Below are positions 6,382 through 13,575 of a DNA stretch of 13,792 nucleotides, piece after piece. The DNA comes from JAMXLO01 sp041487355 (GTDB lineage Bacteria; Pseudomonadota; Alphaproteobacteria; Acetobacterales; Acetobacteraceae), in contig JBGPND010000140.1 of NCBI GenBank assembly GCA_041487355.1, forward strand, positions 1-13,792. Reading direction: 5' to 3'. The notes below the pieces were generated by a model, which made no database searches, was not told the DNA's origin, and saw only the letters and a program-made list of their open reading frames with translations. Position numbers and translations under genes: made by a program. Within the stretch, counting starts at the first letter, position 1. Each line of letters begins with the position of its first letter.

Positions 6382-6689
6382 CACGTTGCTCCTCTTTAGG
6401 GTTGCTACATCGTATGAGCACCGGAGGAGATGGGCGGTATGGTGACGGGAAAGCTGGTCCGATCATGCCCCATACATCGACCGCGCCGCCGATTACTCAG
6501 GCGTGGCATCCGACGATCCGACATCACGGGGTTGGCCAACCGAACTGGCGTCCCTGTCAGAGGGGCCCGGATCATTATGCGATGGCTCTATGGATGGGGT
6601 TTTACGGCCTGTCAAGAAAATTGCCCGTCAGCTATCCGCGCGGCCGATCATGATACGCCACGTCAGAGATTCAGACACTGAAGGTTTCA
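6382..6689. other. Intergenic stretch between the TerB-like gene and the phasin operon
   Basis: 308 bases without a gene I can support. All three plus-strand frames are open for 80 or more codons, but none gives a recognisable product or a consistent start. The best local ribosome-binding site (GGAGGAG near 6423, before ATG 6439) leads to an arginine-rich product that looks like chance coding. The minus-strand TerB-like promoter must lie in its first ~100 bases; I cannot point to a convincing -35/-10 pair. It may hold decayed coding sequence. Confidence 0.35.
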
Positions 6690-6703
6690 TTGATCTGGAT
6701 CAA
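6690..6703. promoter_or_regulatory. FNR/ANR/FixK-type box upstream of the phasin-phaC operon
   Basis: TTGATCTGGATCAA, again a perfect TTGAT-N4-ATCAA match. It is 180 bp upstream of the phasin-like ATG (6877). A start site near 6738 is expected for a class II promoter. A TAATTT hexamer at 6732-6737 is a possible -10, though about 6 bp farther than ideal. The resulting leader of roughly 135-140 nt is much longer than for the other sites. Confidence 0.8.
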
Positions 6704-6809
6704 AGCTCGCCAAGACACAACATGGGATTTGTAATTTTGTTGGCTCCTGGCGCGCCGTCGTCCGCCAGACAATGCGGCCCGTCTGACCCTGACGTGGTCG
6801 ACCATTCAC

Positions 6810-6825
6810 CAGCAGGCAGCTGCTG
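6810..6825 (+). promoter_or_regulatory. Perfect hairpin in the phasin leader
   Basis: CAGCAG-GCAG-CTGCTG forms a six-base-pair stem with a four-base loop, 52 bases before the phasin start. It is followed by TTTCTG, not by a full U tract, so it is a poor terminator. Downstream GCAGCAG copies (6841-6857) could pair with the same CTGCTG arm, giving two competing structures ahead of the ribosome-binding site. A regulatory role is speculative. Confidence 0.3.
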
Positions 6826-6876
6826 TTTCTGTGCCACGAGGCAGCAGCGGCAGCAGGCGATGCAGCGGAGCACAAA

Positions 6877-7287
6877 ATGTCGGATCTGCAGAATTTCACC
6901 GGATTGACAGAGCAGCAGCTGGCGGCCGCTACGTCATTCAGCATGCCGCTGCTGGAAGGGGTGTCGAACGCCTTCGGCGCGCAGGCCGATTGCCTGCAAC
7001 GCGTCGAAATCCTGACAGCGGAATTCCTGCAACGCCGGCGCGCCGGGTGCGCGGCCGCGCAGCATCTGGTGGAGCGTCTGCGTCTTGCGCGCGAGCCGTC
7101 GGAGGTTCTGAAGGCGCAGCAGGAGTGGCTGACCGGCGCGACCCGACGGGTCGTGGCCGATGCGACCTGCTGGCAATCAGCTGGGTTGGTGCTGTTGAAC
7201 GAGATGAGCTGTTGGTGGCTGCAGACAGCACCGGTGGTGGTCAGCCAGGAGCCTGTATCCCGCCGCGCCACCAAGATCGATGCCTAA
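6877..7287 (+). CDS. Phasin-like PHA granule-associated protein
   Basis: A 136-residue soluble, helical, alanine- and glutamine-rich protein. Seen: LTEQQLAAATSFSMPLLEG, a long helix with VEILTAEFLQRRRAGCAAAQ, then REPSEVLKAQQEWLTGATRRVVADATCWQSAG. The EP-x-EVLKAQQ-W pattern in the last helix is typical of the phasin 2 family (usual length 110-190 residues), which coats PHA granules and controls their number and size. GGAG seven nt before ATG 6877 sets the start. Its stop overlaps the first possible phaC start by 8 nt (ATGCCTAA), so the two are in one operon and perhaps coupled; the pairing with phaC is strong support. Controlled by the FNR-type box at 6690 through a long leader. The phasin name rests on pattern plus context rather than a clear signature. 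Confidence 0.77.
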   Translation: MSDLQNFTGLTEQQLAAATSFSMPLLEGVSNAFGAQADCLQRVEILTAEFLQRRRAGCAAAQHLVERLRLAREPSEVLKAQQEWLTGATRRVVADATCWQSAGLVLLNEMSCWWLQTAPVVVSQEPVSRRATKIDA

Positions 7288-9229
7288 GTCGCACATCGCA
7301 GACAGCACACGGCGCTCCGCGGCCAGAGGAAGACACGCGGTGTTCTTGCCGCGGCTGGGACGGACGATGAAAACATTACGCAATGATGAGACGGGTCCGG
7401 ATAAGACTCCACACCCGACCCTGTCCGCCGCACAGCCTCCTATGGGGCTTGTTCCGCGTGCCGCCCCAGTGCTGCCGCGGCGCCGCGACGATGCCGAGCC
7501 GTCCGACCTGCCGAGCTTCCGCACGTTCGATCGGATGCTGCGCGCAGTGCAGGCGCGCGTCACCCAGGGTGTGTCGCCGACCGCCATCGGCGACGCGTTG
7601 ATGGACTGGGCTGTGCACCTGATGACTGCCCCAGGCAAGCAACTGGCCCTGGCGTTGCGCGCCTCGGTGATGCTGGCGCGGTTCGGCCTGTGGTTGCCCG
7701 GCGCCGCCATTGGCAGGCCACGCGAAGCGCCCGCACAGCCACCGGCAGGCGATACGCGCTTTACCGATGCCGCCTGGTTGCAATTTCCGTTCAACGTGCT
7801 GGTTCAGGCCCATCTGCTTTCCGAGGCGTGGTGGCTGGAAGCGGCACGCCAGGTGCCAGGCCTTGTTCAGCATCACGAGACGGAAATGGGCTTCATGATG
7901 CGCCAGCTCATCGACGTGTTCTCGCCCGCGAACATGCCGTGGATGAACCCGGTGATCCTCCGACGAACCGCGCAGGAGGGCGGTCGCAACCTGTTGCGCG
8001 GCGTGACGAACTGGCTGGAGGACCTCGACCATCAGCTCGCCGGCAAGCCACCTGTCGGCGCGGAGGCTTTCCGGGTCGGCCGTGATGTGGCGGTCACCCC
8101 CGGCAAAGTGGTCTTTCGCAACGATCTGATGGAACTGATCCAGTATGACCCCACGACGGAATCTGTTCACACCGAGCCGATCCTGATCGTCCCAGCGTGG
8201 ATCATGAAATACTACATCCTCGATCTGACGCCCGAGAGCTCGCTGGTGCGCTGGCTGATCGGCCATGGCCATACCGTGTTCATAATCTCGTGGAAGAATC
8301 CCGACGAACGCGATCGTGAAACCGGCCTCGACGACTACCGCCGGCGCGGCGTGATGGCAGCGCTGGAAGCAGTCTCCGCCATCGTGCCGGACCGCAAGGT
8401 GCACGCCTGTGGCTACTGTCTCGGTGGCACTATCCTGACGATCGCCGCGGCGACGATGGCGCGCGATCATGATGACCGCCTCGCAAGCCTCACGCTTCTC
8501 GCCGCGCAGACCGATTTCGCGGATGCCGGCGAACTGATGCTGTTCCTGGACGAACGGCAACTGATGCTGCTCGAGGACCTGATGTGGGACCAGGGCTATC
8601 TGGACACGCGCCAGATGGCCGGCGCGTTCCAGGCGCTGCGTTCCAACGACCTGGTCTGGTCGCACCTGATTCGCACCTACGTGCTTGGCGACCGCGACGA
8701 GATGAGCGCGCTGATGGCGTGGAACAGCGACCAGACGCGCATGCCAGCGCGCATGCATAGCGAGTACTTGCGTGGTCTGTTCCTGGAGAACAGGCTGTCG
8801 GCTGGCCGCTTCGCCGTGGACGGCCGCGTCATCGCGATGCGCGATATCCGCGCGCCGATCTTCGCGGTTGGTACCACGAGGGATCACATCGCCCCCTGGC
8901 GATCGGTGTACAAGGTCAGCCTGTTCGCCGACACGGATGTGACGTTTGCGCTGGTGTCCGGCGGGCACAATGTCGGCGTGGTCAATCCGCCGGACCAGGA
9001 CAAGGGGTCGTTCCAGCTGCTGACCCGCCGGCACGGGCAGCGCTACATGGACCCCGACACGTGGGCCACCCAGGCGCCGCATCATGACGGATCCTGGTGG
9101 CCGGCCTGGGAGGCGTGGCTGGTTGCCGCCGGATCAAAGCGGCTGGTGCCGCCGCCGTCCACTGGTGCTCCCGCGCGCGGCTTCCCCGCGCTCGGTAATG
9201 CACCGGGACAGTATGTACGCAACAGGTAG
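7280..9229 (+). CDS. phaC: Class I poly(3-hydroxyalkanoate) synthase
   Basis: Polymerises (R)-3-hydroxyacyl-CoA into PHA on the granule surface. Seen, with the 7280 start: the N-terminal synthase domain with WLQFPFNVLVQAHLL (166-180) and FSPANMPWMNP (214-224), then ILIVPAWIMKYYILDL (301-316), FIISWKNP (334-341), the lipase-like box GYCLGG with nucleophile Cys380, acid Asp535 in TTRDHIAPW, His563 in SGGHNVGVVNPP, and HHDGSWWPAW (601-610). Asp-to-His spacing of 28 equals that of the Cupriavidus enzyme as I remember it, and 649 residues (620 from the alternative start) suits class I. ATG 7280 overlaps the phasin stop; ATG 7367 (MKTLRNDE, GGGACGG upstream) is an equal candidate and drops an atypical basic 29-residue extension. 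It lies between the phasin and a cation ATPase in one orientation. No PhaA or PhaB is in the window. Confidence 0.97.
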   Translation: MPKSHIADSTRRSAARGRHAVFLPRLGRTMKTLRNDETGPDKTPHPTLSAAQPPMGLVPRAAPVLPRRRDDAEPSDLPSFRTFDRMLRAVQARVTQGVSPTAIGDALMDWAVHLMTAPGKQLALALRASVMLARFGLWLPGAAIGRPREAPAQPPAGDTRFTDAAWLQFPFNVLVQAHLLSEAWWLEAARQVPGLVQHHETEMGFMMRQLIDVFSPANMPWMNPVILRRTAQEGGRNLLRGVTNWLEDLDHQLAGKPPVGAEAFRVGRDVAVTPGKVVFRNDLMELIQYDPTTESVHTEPILIVPAWIMKYYILDLTPESSLVRWLIGHGHTVFIISWKNPDERDRETGLDDYRRRGVMAALEAVSAIVPDRKVHACGYCLGGTILTIAAATMARDHDDRLASLTLLAAQTDFADAGELMLFLDERQLMLLEDLMWDQGYLDTRQMAGAFQALRSNDLVWSHLIRTYVLGDRDEMSALMAWNSDQTRMPARMHSEYLRGLFLENRLSAGRFAVDGRVIAMRDIRAPIFAVGTTRDHIAPWRSVYKVSLFADTDVTFALVSGGHNVGVVNPPDQDKGSFQLLTRRHGQRYMDPDTWATQAPHHDGSWWPAWEAWLVAAGSKRLVPPPSTGAPARGFPALGNAPGQYVRNR

Positions 9230-9285
9230 CGCGAGGCCAATCCCGACGCCGATGCATCTGCCCAATTCTTGCGTGCTCGATCGTC

Positions 9286-11961
9286 ATGCCGCCTGACACA
9301 ACTCGGCCGTCGGCACGCGTCTGCCACACCTTGGACAGTCACGTCGTCGTGGCCCGGCTGGGCTCCGATTCGGCACGCGGTCTGTCCGAAACCGAGGTGG
9401 TTGAACGGCAGACGCGGTACGGCCTGAACGCGATCCGCGAGGCAGCGCCGCGGAGCAAGCTCCGCATGCTGTTGGCGCAGTTCACCGATTTCATGATCCT
9501 GTTGCTGATCGCCGCCGCCATGGTTTCAGGCTTCATTGGTGATGCGGAAGACACCGTCGTCATCCTTGGTATCGTGGTGCTCAACGCGACGGTGGGCTTC
9601 GTGCAAGAATTCCGGGCGGAGCGCGCCATGACGGCACTCAAGCGATTGGCCGCGCTCAGCGCCGTCGTGGTTCGTGATGGGCAACGGCAGGCCGTGCCCG
9701 CCGAAGCGCTCGTGCCCGGCGACATCGTGCTGCTGGAGGCTGGGAACGTGGTACCGGCCGACCTTCGCGTTCTGGAAGTGGCCGATCTGAAGCTGGGGGA
9801 AGCGGCACTCACTGGCGAGTCGCTCCCGGTGGAGAAGCGCGTGGACCCGCGCGAGGATCCCGATTTGCCGATCGCGGATCGCCACAACATGGCGTTCAAG
9901 GGCACTGTCGTCGCATACGGCCGCGGTCGTGGCATCGCCGTCGCCACCGGCATGGAAACGGAACTCGGACGGATCGCCGGCATGCTCGAGGGCTCCGGCG
10001 AGACGCGGACGCCGCTGCAGCAACGCTTGACTGTGTTCGGGCGGCAGACCGCCACTGCCGCGCTGGCGATTTGCGCGCTCATCTTCGCCGTCGGGCTGGT
10101 GCGCGGCGAGCCGCCGGTCCTTATGCTACTCACCGCGCTCAGCCTCGCGGTGGCCGCGATACCCGAGGCGCTGCCTGCGGTCGTGACGGTGCTGCTGGCG
10201 TTGGGCGCCGCGCGGATGGCACGCGAGCGTGCTCTGATCCGCCGGCTTCCCGCCGTCGAGACTCTGGGCTCCGTGACGACGATCTGCTCGGACAAGACCG
10301 GCACGCTCACGCGCAACGAGATGCGCGCCGTCGAAGCGTTCATTGCGGGCGAGCGTATCGCCGTCGCCGGGCTCGATCCAACGCATGAGCCGGCAGGAAC
10401 CCTGCTGCTTGCCCTGGCGCTCTGCAACGATGTCTCGCGCGCCGCGGACGGCCGGCTGCTTGGCGACCCGACCGAGGTGGCGCTGTGGCAGGCGGCCGCA
10501 GTGGCCGGGATCGACAAGGCCGCGTACGAACGGCGTGCGCATCGCGTGTGGGAACTGCCGTTCGACTCGGAGCGGAAGCGCATGACGACACTGCACTCCG
10601 ATGGGTCCGGGTTCGTCGCGTACACCAAGGGTGCGCCGGAGACCATGCTCGCCCATTGTACCTCGATGGCGACCGAGGCAGGCGTGGTGCCGCTCAGCCC
10701 GATGCAAACGATGCGCGCCGCAGAAGACATGGCACAGGATGGTCTGAGGGTGCTCGCCATTGCGTGCCGTCGCTGGGACGCACTGCCAGCCCGTCGCGAG
10801 CCCGAGGTGGTCGAGCGCGATCTGACGCTGCTGGGACTGGTCGGACTGCTCGATCCACCGCGCGACGAGGCGAAGGCAGCGGTGGCGACCTGCCGTGCCG
10901 CCGGGATCACCCCGGTGATGATCACCGGCGACCATCCGGCGACCGCACGTGCCATTGCCCGGCAGCTCGGGATCCTGGACGCTGCCGACGCGGTGCTGAC
11001 CGGACGGGAGCTGCAGATGCTGTCCGATGAGGCGCTGCAACGGCGGGCAGGTGAAATCCGAGTGTACGCTCGGGTTGATCCAGGACAGAAGATCCGCATC
11101 GTTGCGGCGCTGCAGGCACAGGGCGAGATCGTCGCCATGACTGGAGACGGGGCGAATGACGCGCCGGCTCTGGCGCGCGCCGATATTGGCGTCGCCATGG
11201 GCAAGGTGGGCACCGATGTTGCCCGCGAATCTGCCAGCCTGGTGTTACTCGATGACAATTTCGCGACGATCGTCACGGCGGTGCGCGAAGGCAGGCGGAT
11301 CTACGACAACATCCGCAAGTTCGTCCGCTTCGTGGTCACGTGCAATTCGGCCGAGATCTGGACAATCTTCCTCGCTCCCTTCCTTGGACTGCCGGTGCCA
11401 CTGTTGCCGATCCAGATTCTCTGGATCAACCTGGTAACCGACGGATTGCCGGGCCTCGCCCTGGCAGCCGAGCCCGCCGAGCGGGACGTGATGCGCCGTC
11501 CGCCCCGCCCGCCACGTGAGGGGCTGCTCGCCCGGGGCATGGCATGGCAGGTGATCTGGGTGGGGCTGCTGATGGCGGCGATCACGTTGCTGACGCAGGC
11601 GTTTGCCGCGCACGCCGCGCGCGATCACTGGCAGACCATGGTCTTTACCGTGCTCACCCTGGCGCAGATGTGGCAGGTCATGGCGATCCGCTCTGACCAC
11701 GAGTCCCTGTTCCAACAGGGCGTGCTCTCCAATATGCCGCTGCTGGGTGCGGTGTTGCTGACATCCGTGCTGCAACTCATGGTGATCTATGTCCCGCCGC
11801 TCAACACGATCTTCAGCACCGCACCACTGACAGCGGCGGAATTGCTGGCGTGTGTCGCGCTGTCGAGCATCGTGTTCGCAGCCGTGGAGATCGACAAGTA
11901 TATTGTCCGCGCGCGCAGCCGCCCCTCGCCAATGACGGCCATTCAGCCAGAGGAGGGATGA
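9286..11961 (+). CDS. P2-type (SERCA/PacL-like) cation-transporting ATPase
   Basis: An 891-residue inner-membrane ATP-driven pump. Domains in order: cation-ATPase N-terminal domain (14-60), membrane helices 1-2 (62-107), actuator with TGES (176-179), helices 3-4 (255-308), phosphorylation site DKTGTLT (Asp336), nucleotide domain with FDSERKRM (427-434) and YTKGAPE (446-452), hinge TGDGANDAPAL (619-629), helices 5-10 (675-872). Cation ligands of SERCA site II are present: Glu294 in PEALP, Asn687 and Glu690 in CNSAE, Asn715 and Asp719 in NLVTDGLP. Ca2+ is thus the best guess, with Mn2+ or other cations possible. The usual PEGLP Gly is Ala here. There are no N-terminal heavy-metal CxxC motifs. 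It starts 56 bp after phaC, with no terminator seen between, so it is probably the last gene of the FNR-controlled operon. Confidence 0.96.
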   Translation: MPPDTTRPSARVCHTLDSHVVVARLGSDSARGLSETEVVERQTRYGLNAIREAAPRSKLRMLLAQFTDFMILLLIAAAMVSGFIGDAEDTVVILGIVVLNATVGFVQEFRAERAMTALKRLAALSAVVVRDGQRQAVPAEALVPGDIVLLEAGNVVPADLRVLEVADLKLGEAALTGESLPVEKRVDPREDPDLPIADRHNMAFKGTVVAYGRGRGIAVATGMETELGRIAGMLEGSGETRTPLQQRLTVFGRQTATAALAICALIFAVGLVRGEPPVLMLLTALSLAVAAIPEALPAVVTVLLALGAARMARERALIRRLPAVETLGSVTTICSDKTGTLTRNEMRAVEAFIAGERIAVAGLDPTHEPAGTLLLALALCNDVSRAADGRLLGDPTEVALWQAAAVAGIDKAAYERRAHRVWELPFDSERKRMTTLHSDGSGFVAYTKGAPETMLAHCTSMATEAGVVPLSPMQTMRAAEDMAQDGLRVLAIACRRWDALPARREPEVVERDLTLLGLVGLLDPPRDEAKAAVATCRAAGITPVMITGDHPATARAIARQLGILDAADAVLTGRELQMLSDEALQRRAGEIRVYARVDPGQKIRIVAALQAQGEIVAMTGDGANDAPALARADIGVAMGKVGTDVARESASLVLLDDNFATIVTAVREGRRIYDNIRKFVRFVVTCNSAEIWTIFLAPFLGLPVPLLPIQILWINLVTDGLPGLALAAEPAERDVMRRPPRPPREGLLARGMAWQVIWVGLLMAAITLLTQAFAAHAARDHWQTMVFTVLTLAQMWQVMAIRSDHESLFQQGVLSNMPLLGAVLLTSVLQLMVIYVPPLNTIFSTAPLTAAELLACVALSSIVFAAVEIDKYIVRARSRPSPMTAIQPEEG

Positions 11962-11962
11962 T

Positions 11963-12079
11963 ATGATCACCGGGACCCTTCGTGCGACCGACCAGATGCC
12001 AAGCAGCCTCGTGGTACCGCGTCTTGCGATCAAGCACGCCCGCGCCGATAGGCAGCCTCAAGGTGCTGGCCGACCATAG
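11963..12079 (+). CDS. Small ORF of 38 residues behind the ATPase
   Basis: ATG 11963 lies 1 nt after the ATPase stop and behind AGGAGG, the best ribosome-binding site in the window (inside the ATPase end). The product MITGTLRATDQMPSSLVVPR ends LAIKHARADRQPQGAGRP and has no recognised domain. Just downstream in another frame (12041-12120) the sequence reads GSLKVLADHSGSHISYGRT, which also looks like coding, so this may be the start of a longer gene, possibly stress-related, that was frameshifted. The 190 bases after it (to 12272) hold nothing else I can support. Confidence 0.33.
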   Translation: MITGTLRATDQMPSSLVVPRLAIKHARADRQPQGAGRP

Positions 12080-12272
12080 TGGCTCACACATATCTTACGG
12101 ACGGACCATGACGGCAGCCTAATGGCTTTTCCGAAGGCCCCTGCGATGATCCGACGGCGTCTCCGATGCTCGTGCTCCGAGAGCAAGCAGGCGGTCATGG
12201 CCAGAGCGCAATGCAGCGCCGACGTGTTCTCTCGCCGGTCATGCCTATTTCAGCCAAATAACGTCCAGCATG

Positions 12273-12850
12273 TCAGCCTCTGCCACGCGAAGCGCCCTTT
12301 GGCAACCAGCCTGATGTGACATTCCACTGGCGGCCGTTGTCCGCGATGACCGTCAAATTATAGAGTGTAAGCACACCTTCAACAAAGCCATGTTCTCCGG
12401 CTCGGAAGCAGACGTTCTCGTTAATCTTGAACTCTGGCATGTGAGCATGCGCGCGCATCTGCTGGAGGAAGCGAAGGCGCTCGATCTTCGGCGGAAAGCG
12501 CAGACCCATCTCAGCCCAGATGGCATCAAGCATGCCTAGCGCTTGTGCAAACCCGATCGCGTTCGGATCGCACGGTGCGACGGAGCGCTCCTCCGATGCA
12601 TAGACCTTGCTGTGCTGGCGGTCCTGCTCGTCTATTACGGCAGCAAGGGTCTGCCGGTGTCGCCGACCGGCCGGTTGAGCTTGACGCGATCGCCGGCAGC
12701 CAATCCATGCCGAAAGGCATCCTCAACGACCTGGTGCTTCACCAGGATGACAGCGCCACCTTCCATGTCCGACTGCATCGAAGAGGCAGAAAAGAGGCCC
12801 TTTAGCACGAGGTCGTATAGCGCGACCTGCGTTTGCACCAATGCCAGCAT
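12273..12850 (-). pseudogene. Hypothetical protein with SH3-like C-terminus, one-base frameshift
   Basis: Two minus-strand frames join into one 192-residue protein. Frame 1 starts at ATG 12848-12850 (MLALVQTQVALYDLVLKG), runs through MEGGAVILVKHQVVEDAF and GDRVKLNRPVGDTG, and hits a stop at 12635. Frame 2 continues from about 12655 as QTLAAVIDEQDRQHSKVYAS, NAIGFAQALGMLDAIWAEMG and FKINENVCFRAGEHGFVEGV, and ends at 12273. One added base near 12651-12658 restores a single frame. The end (GEHGFVEGVLTLYN, then VIADNGRQWNVTSG) resembles small SH3-like barrels with the pattern VxxDDGRxWRVSPG that are found in nucleic-acid or ribosome-linked proteins. I do not recognise the rest. The FNR-like box at 12929-12942 is 85 bp upstream of the start. 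Sequencing error is an alternative to decay. Confidence 0.55.
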
Positions 12851-12928
12851 CCGGCCATCTGGATCATTGTTCTCGTCGCGGTCATTCTGACGCCCGAGAG
12901 CGCCTCCCCGGATGTGGGGGGACGAGGC

Positions 12929-12942
12929 TTGATTCAGGTCAA
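12929..12942. promoter_or_regulatory. Degenerate FNR/ANR-type box between divergent genes
   Basis: TTGATTCAGGTCAA matches TTGAT-N4-ATCAA with one change (GTCAA). It lies between the minus-strand frameshifted gene (ATG 12850) and the plus-strand small ORF (ATG 12998). Its centre is 62 bp from the rightward ATG and 85 bp from the leftward one, almost the geometry of the perfect box at 551-564. A TAGCAT hexamer at 12971-12976 is a possible -10 for the rightward gene. Confidence 0.55.
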
Positions 12943-12997
12943 TGCCTTCCGTTGTCTGAAGGCAGTTTGGTAGCATTGTCATACCGGCGAGGACGCC

Positions 12998-13156
12998 ATG
13001 TCAGGTTCTGGGGGCGATATCAACCTATCAGCGGAAACCGGTCCTGAGCCGGGTCGGAGAGCACAACCACCACAGAAGACGTGCGGCCATGAGGCAGACA
13101 ATTGCACTTGCGGCAGCATCGGCCCCAGCCTGCGCCAAGCCATTGAGCGAGCCTGA
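12998..13156 (+). CDS. Small cysteine-containing hypothetical protein, 52 residues
   Basis: ATG 12998 has GAGGA five nt upstream. The product starts MSGSGGDINLSAETGPEPGR, has a proline-rich basic linker RRAQPPQKT, then the cluster CGHEADNCTCGS and a helical end LRQAIERA. Three cysteines and a histidine within ten residues (C-G-H-x4-C-x-C) suggest metal or redox chemistry, but a single such cluster is not a known domain to me. The upstream FNR-like box at 12929 would give a ~20 nt leader, so it may be an oxygen-responsive small protein. It shares orientation with the next two small genes. Confidence 0.5.
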   Translation: MSGSGGDINLSAETGPEPGRRAQPPQKTCGHEADNCTCGSIGPSLRQAIERA

Positions 13157-13222
13157 TCCACCGCCTGCTATGCCAACGAAGATGCCGGGCGACTGAGAGA
13201 CACGATACCCGGACAGCCGGTC

Positions 13223-13309
13223 ATGGCACCGCTTCTCGCGCTGGGCGTCGGCGTTCTTGTGGGACGCCTCACGGGCTCCCAGCGCCGCTCTACAGGAGAG
13301 CCACGATGA
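13223..13309 (+). CDS. Tiny putative membrane protein, 28 residues
   Basis: ATG 13223 opens MAPLLALGVGVLVGRLTGSQ, a single hydrophobic segment with a GxGxxxG pattern, followed by a basic tail RRSTGEPR. Its stop overlaps the next start as ATGA (13306-13309), the classic coupling arrangement. The ribosome-binding site of the ATG itself is poor (ACAGCCGG). Could be a single-span microprotein co-made with the DUF2158 protein, or a chance frame; the overlap and hydrophobic pattern favour the former slightly. Confidence 0.35.
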   Translation: MAPLLALGVGVLVGRLTGSQRRSTGEPR

Positions 13310-13524
13310 CCCAAACGTTCAATGTCGGCGACACCGTACGCCTCAGGTCCGGCGGTCCGGTCATGACAATCAATGAAAAAGCCCAGGCCGGCGGCTTTGT
13401 GTGCGTCTGGTTCGCTGGCAACGACGTGAAGCATCATATGTTCAAGCCGGAGGCTCTGGAGCCAGCGACGCGCATCGCCGGGGACGCCGTCGCTGACGAG
13501 GATGCGATAACTGCCGACGAATAG
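13306..13524 (+). CDS. DUF2158 / YodC-like small protein
   Basis: A 72-residue cytoplasmic protein. Seen: FNVGDTVRLRSGGPVMTINE (5-24), then GGFVCVWFAGNDVKHHMFKPEALEPA (29-54), and an acidic tail (DAVADEDAITADE). The GDxVxLxSGGPxMTV strand followed by CxWF and a terminal F-x-x-E-L/A-L-E-P strand is the pattern of DUF2158 (E. coli YodC-like) proteins, small beta barrels of unknown function, usually 50-75 residues. AGGAGAG six nt before ATG 13306 is a strong ribosome-binding site. Start overlaps the stop of the tiny membrane ORF. Function unknown; the family is frequent next to stress and mobile genes. A stop follows at 13522 and no terminator is evident. Confidence 0.82.
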   Translation: MTQTFNVGDTVRLRSGGPVMTINEKAQAGGFVCVWFAGNDVKHHMFKPEALEPATRIAGDAVADEDAITADE

Positions 13525-13575
13525 GCTACCTGCTCACCGCCAGACCGGGCGTCCCAGATTCTACGCGGCACGCCG

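Noticed and set aside
5700..6653. 317-codon plus-strand open frame opposite the TerB-like gene
   Set aside because: Apart from the first ~55 codons, which hold the transposase fragment, it is Arg/Pro-rich antisense sequence of the TerB-like gene.
6439..6681. Plus-strand frame behind GGAGGAG near 6423
   Set aside because: Spacing to ATG 6439 is long, and the product is Arg-rich with no pattern. The GGAGGAG may be coincidental.
7376..9085. 569-codon minus-strand open frame opposite phaC
   Set aside because: Histidine-, arginine- and glutamine-rich shadow of a clear phaC; such antisense frames are usual in GC-rich genes.
9339..11276. 645-codon minus-strand open frame opposite the ATPase
   Set aside because: Serine-, alanine- and arginine-rich product of low complexity, a mirror of the codon bias of the ATPase gene.
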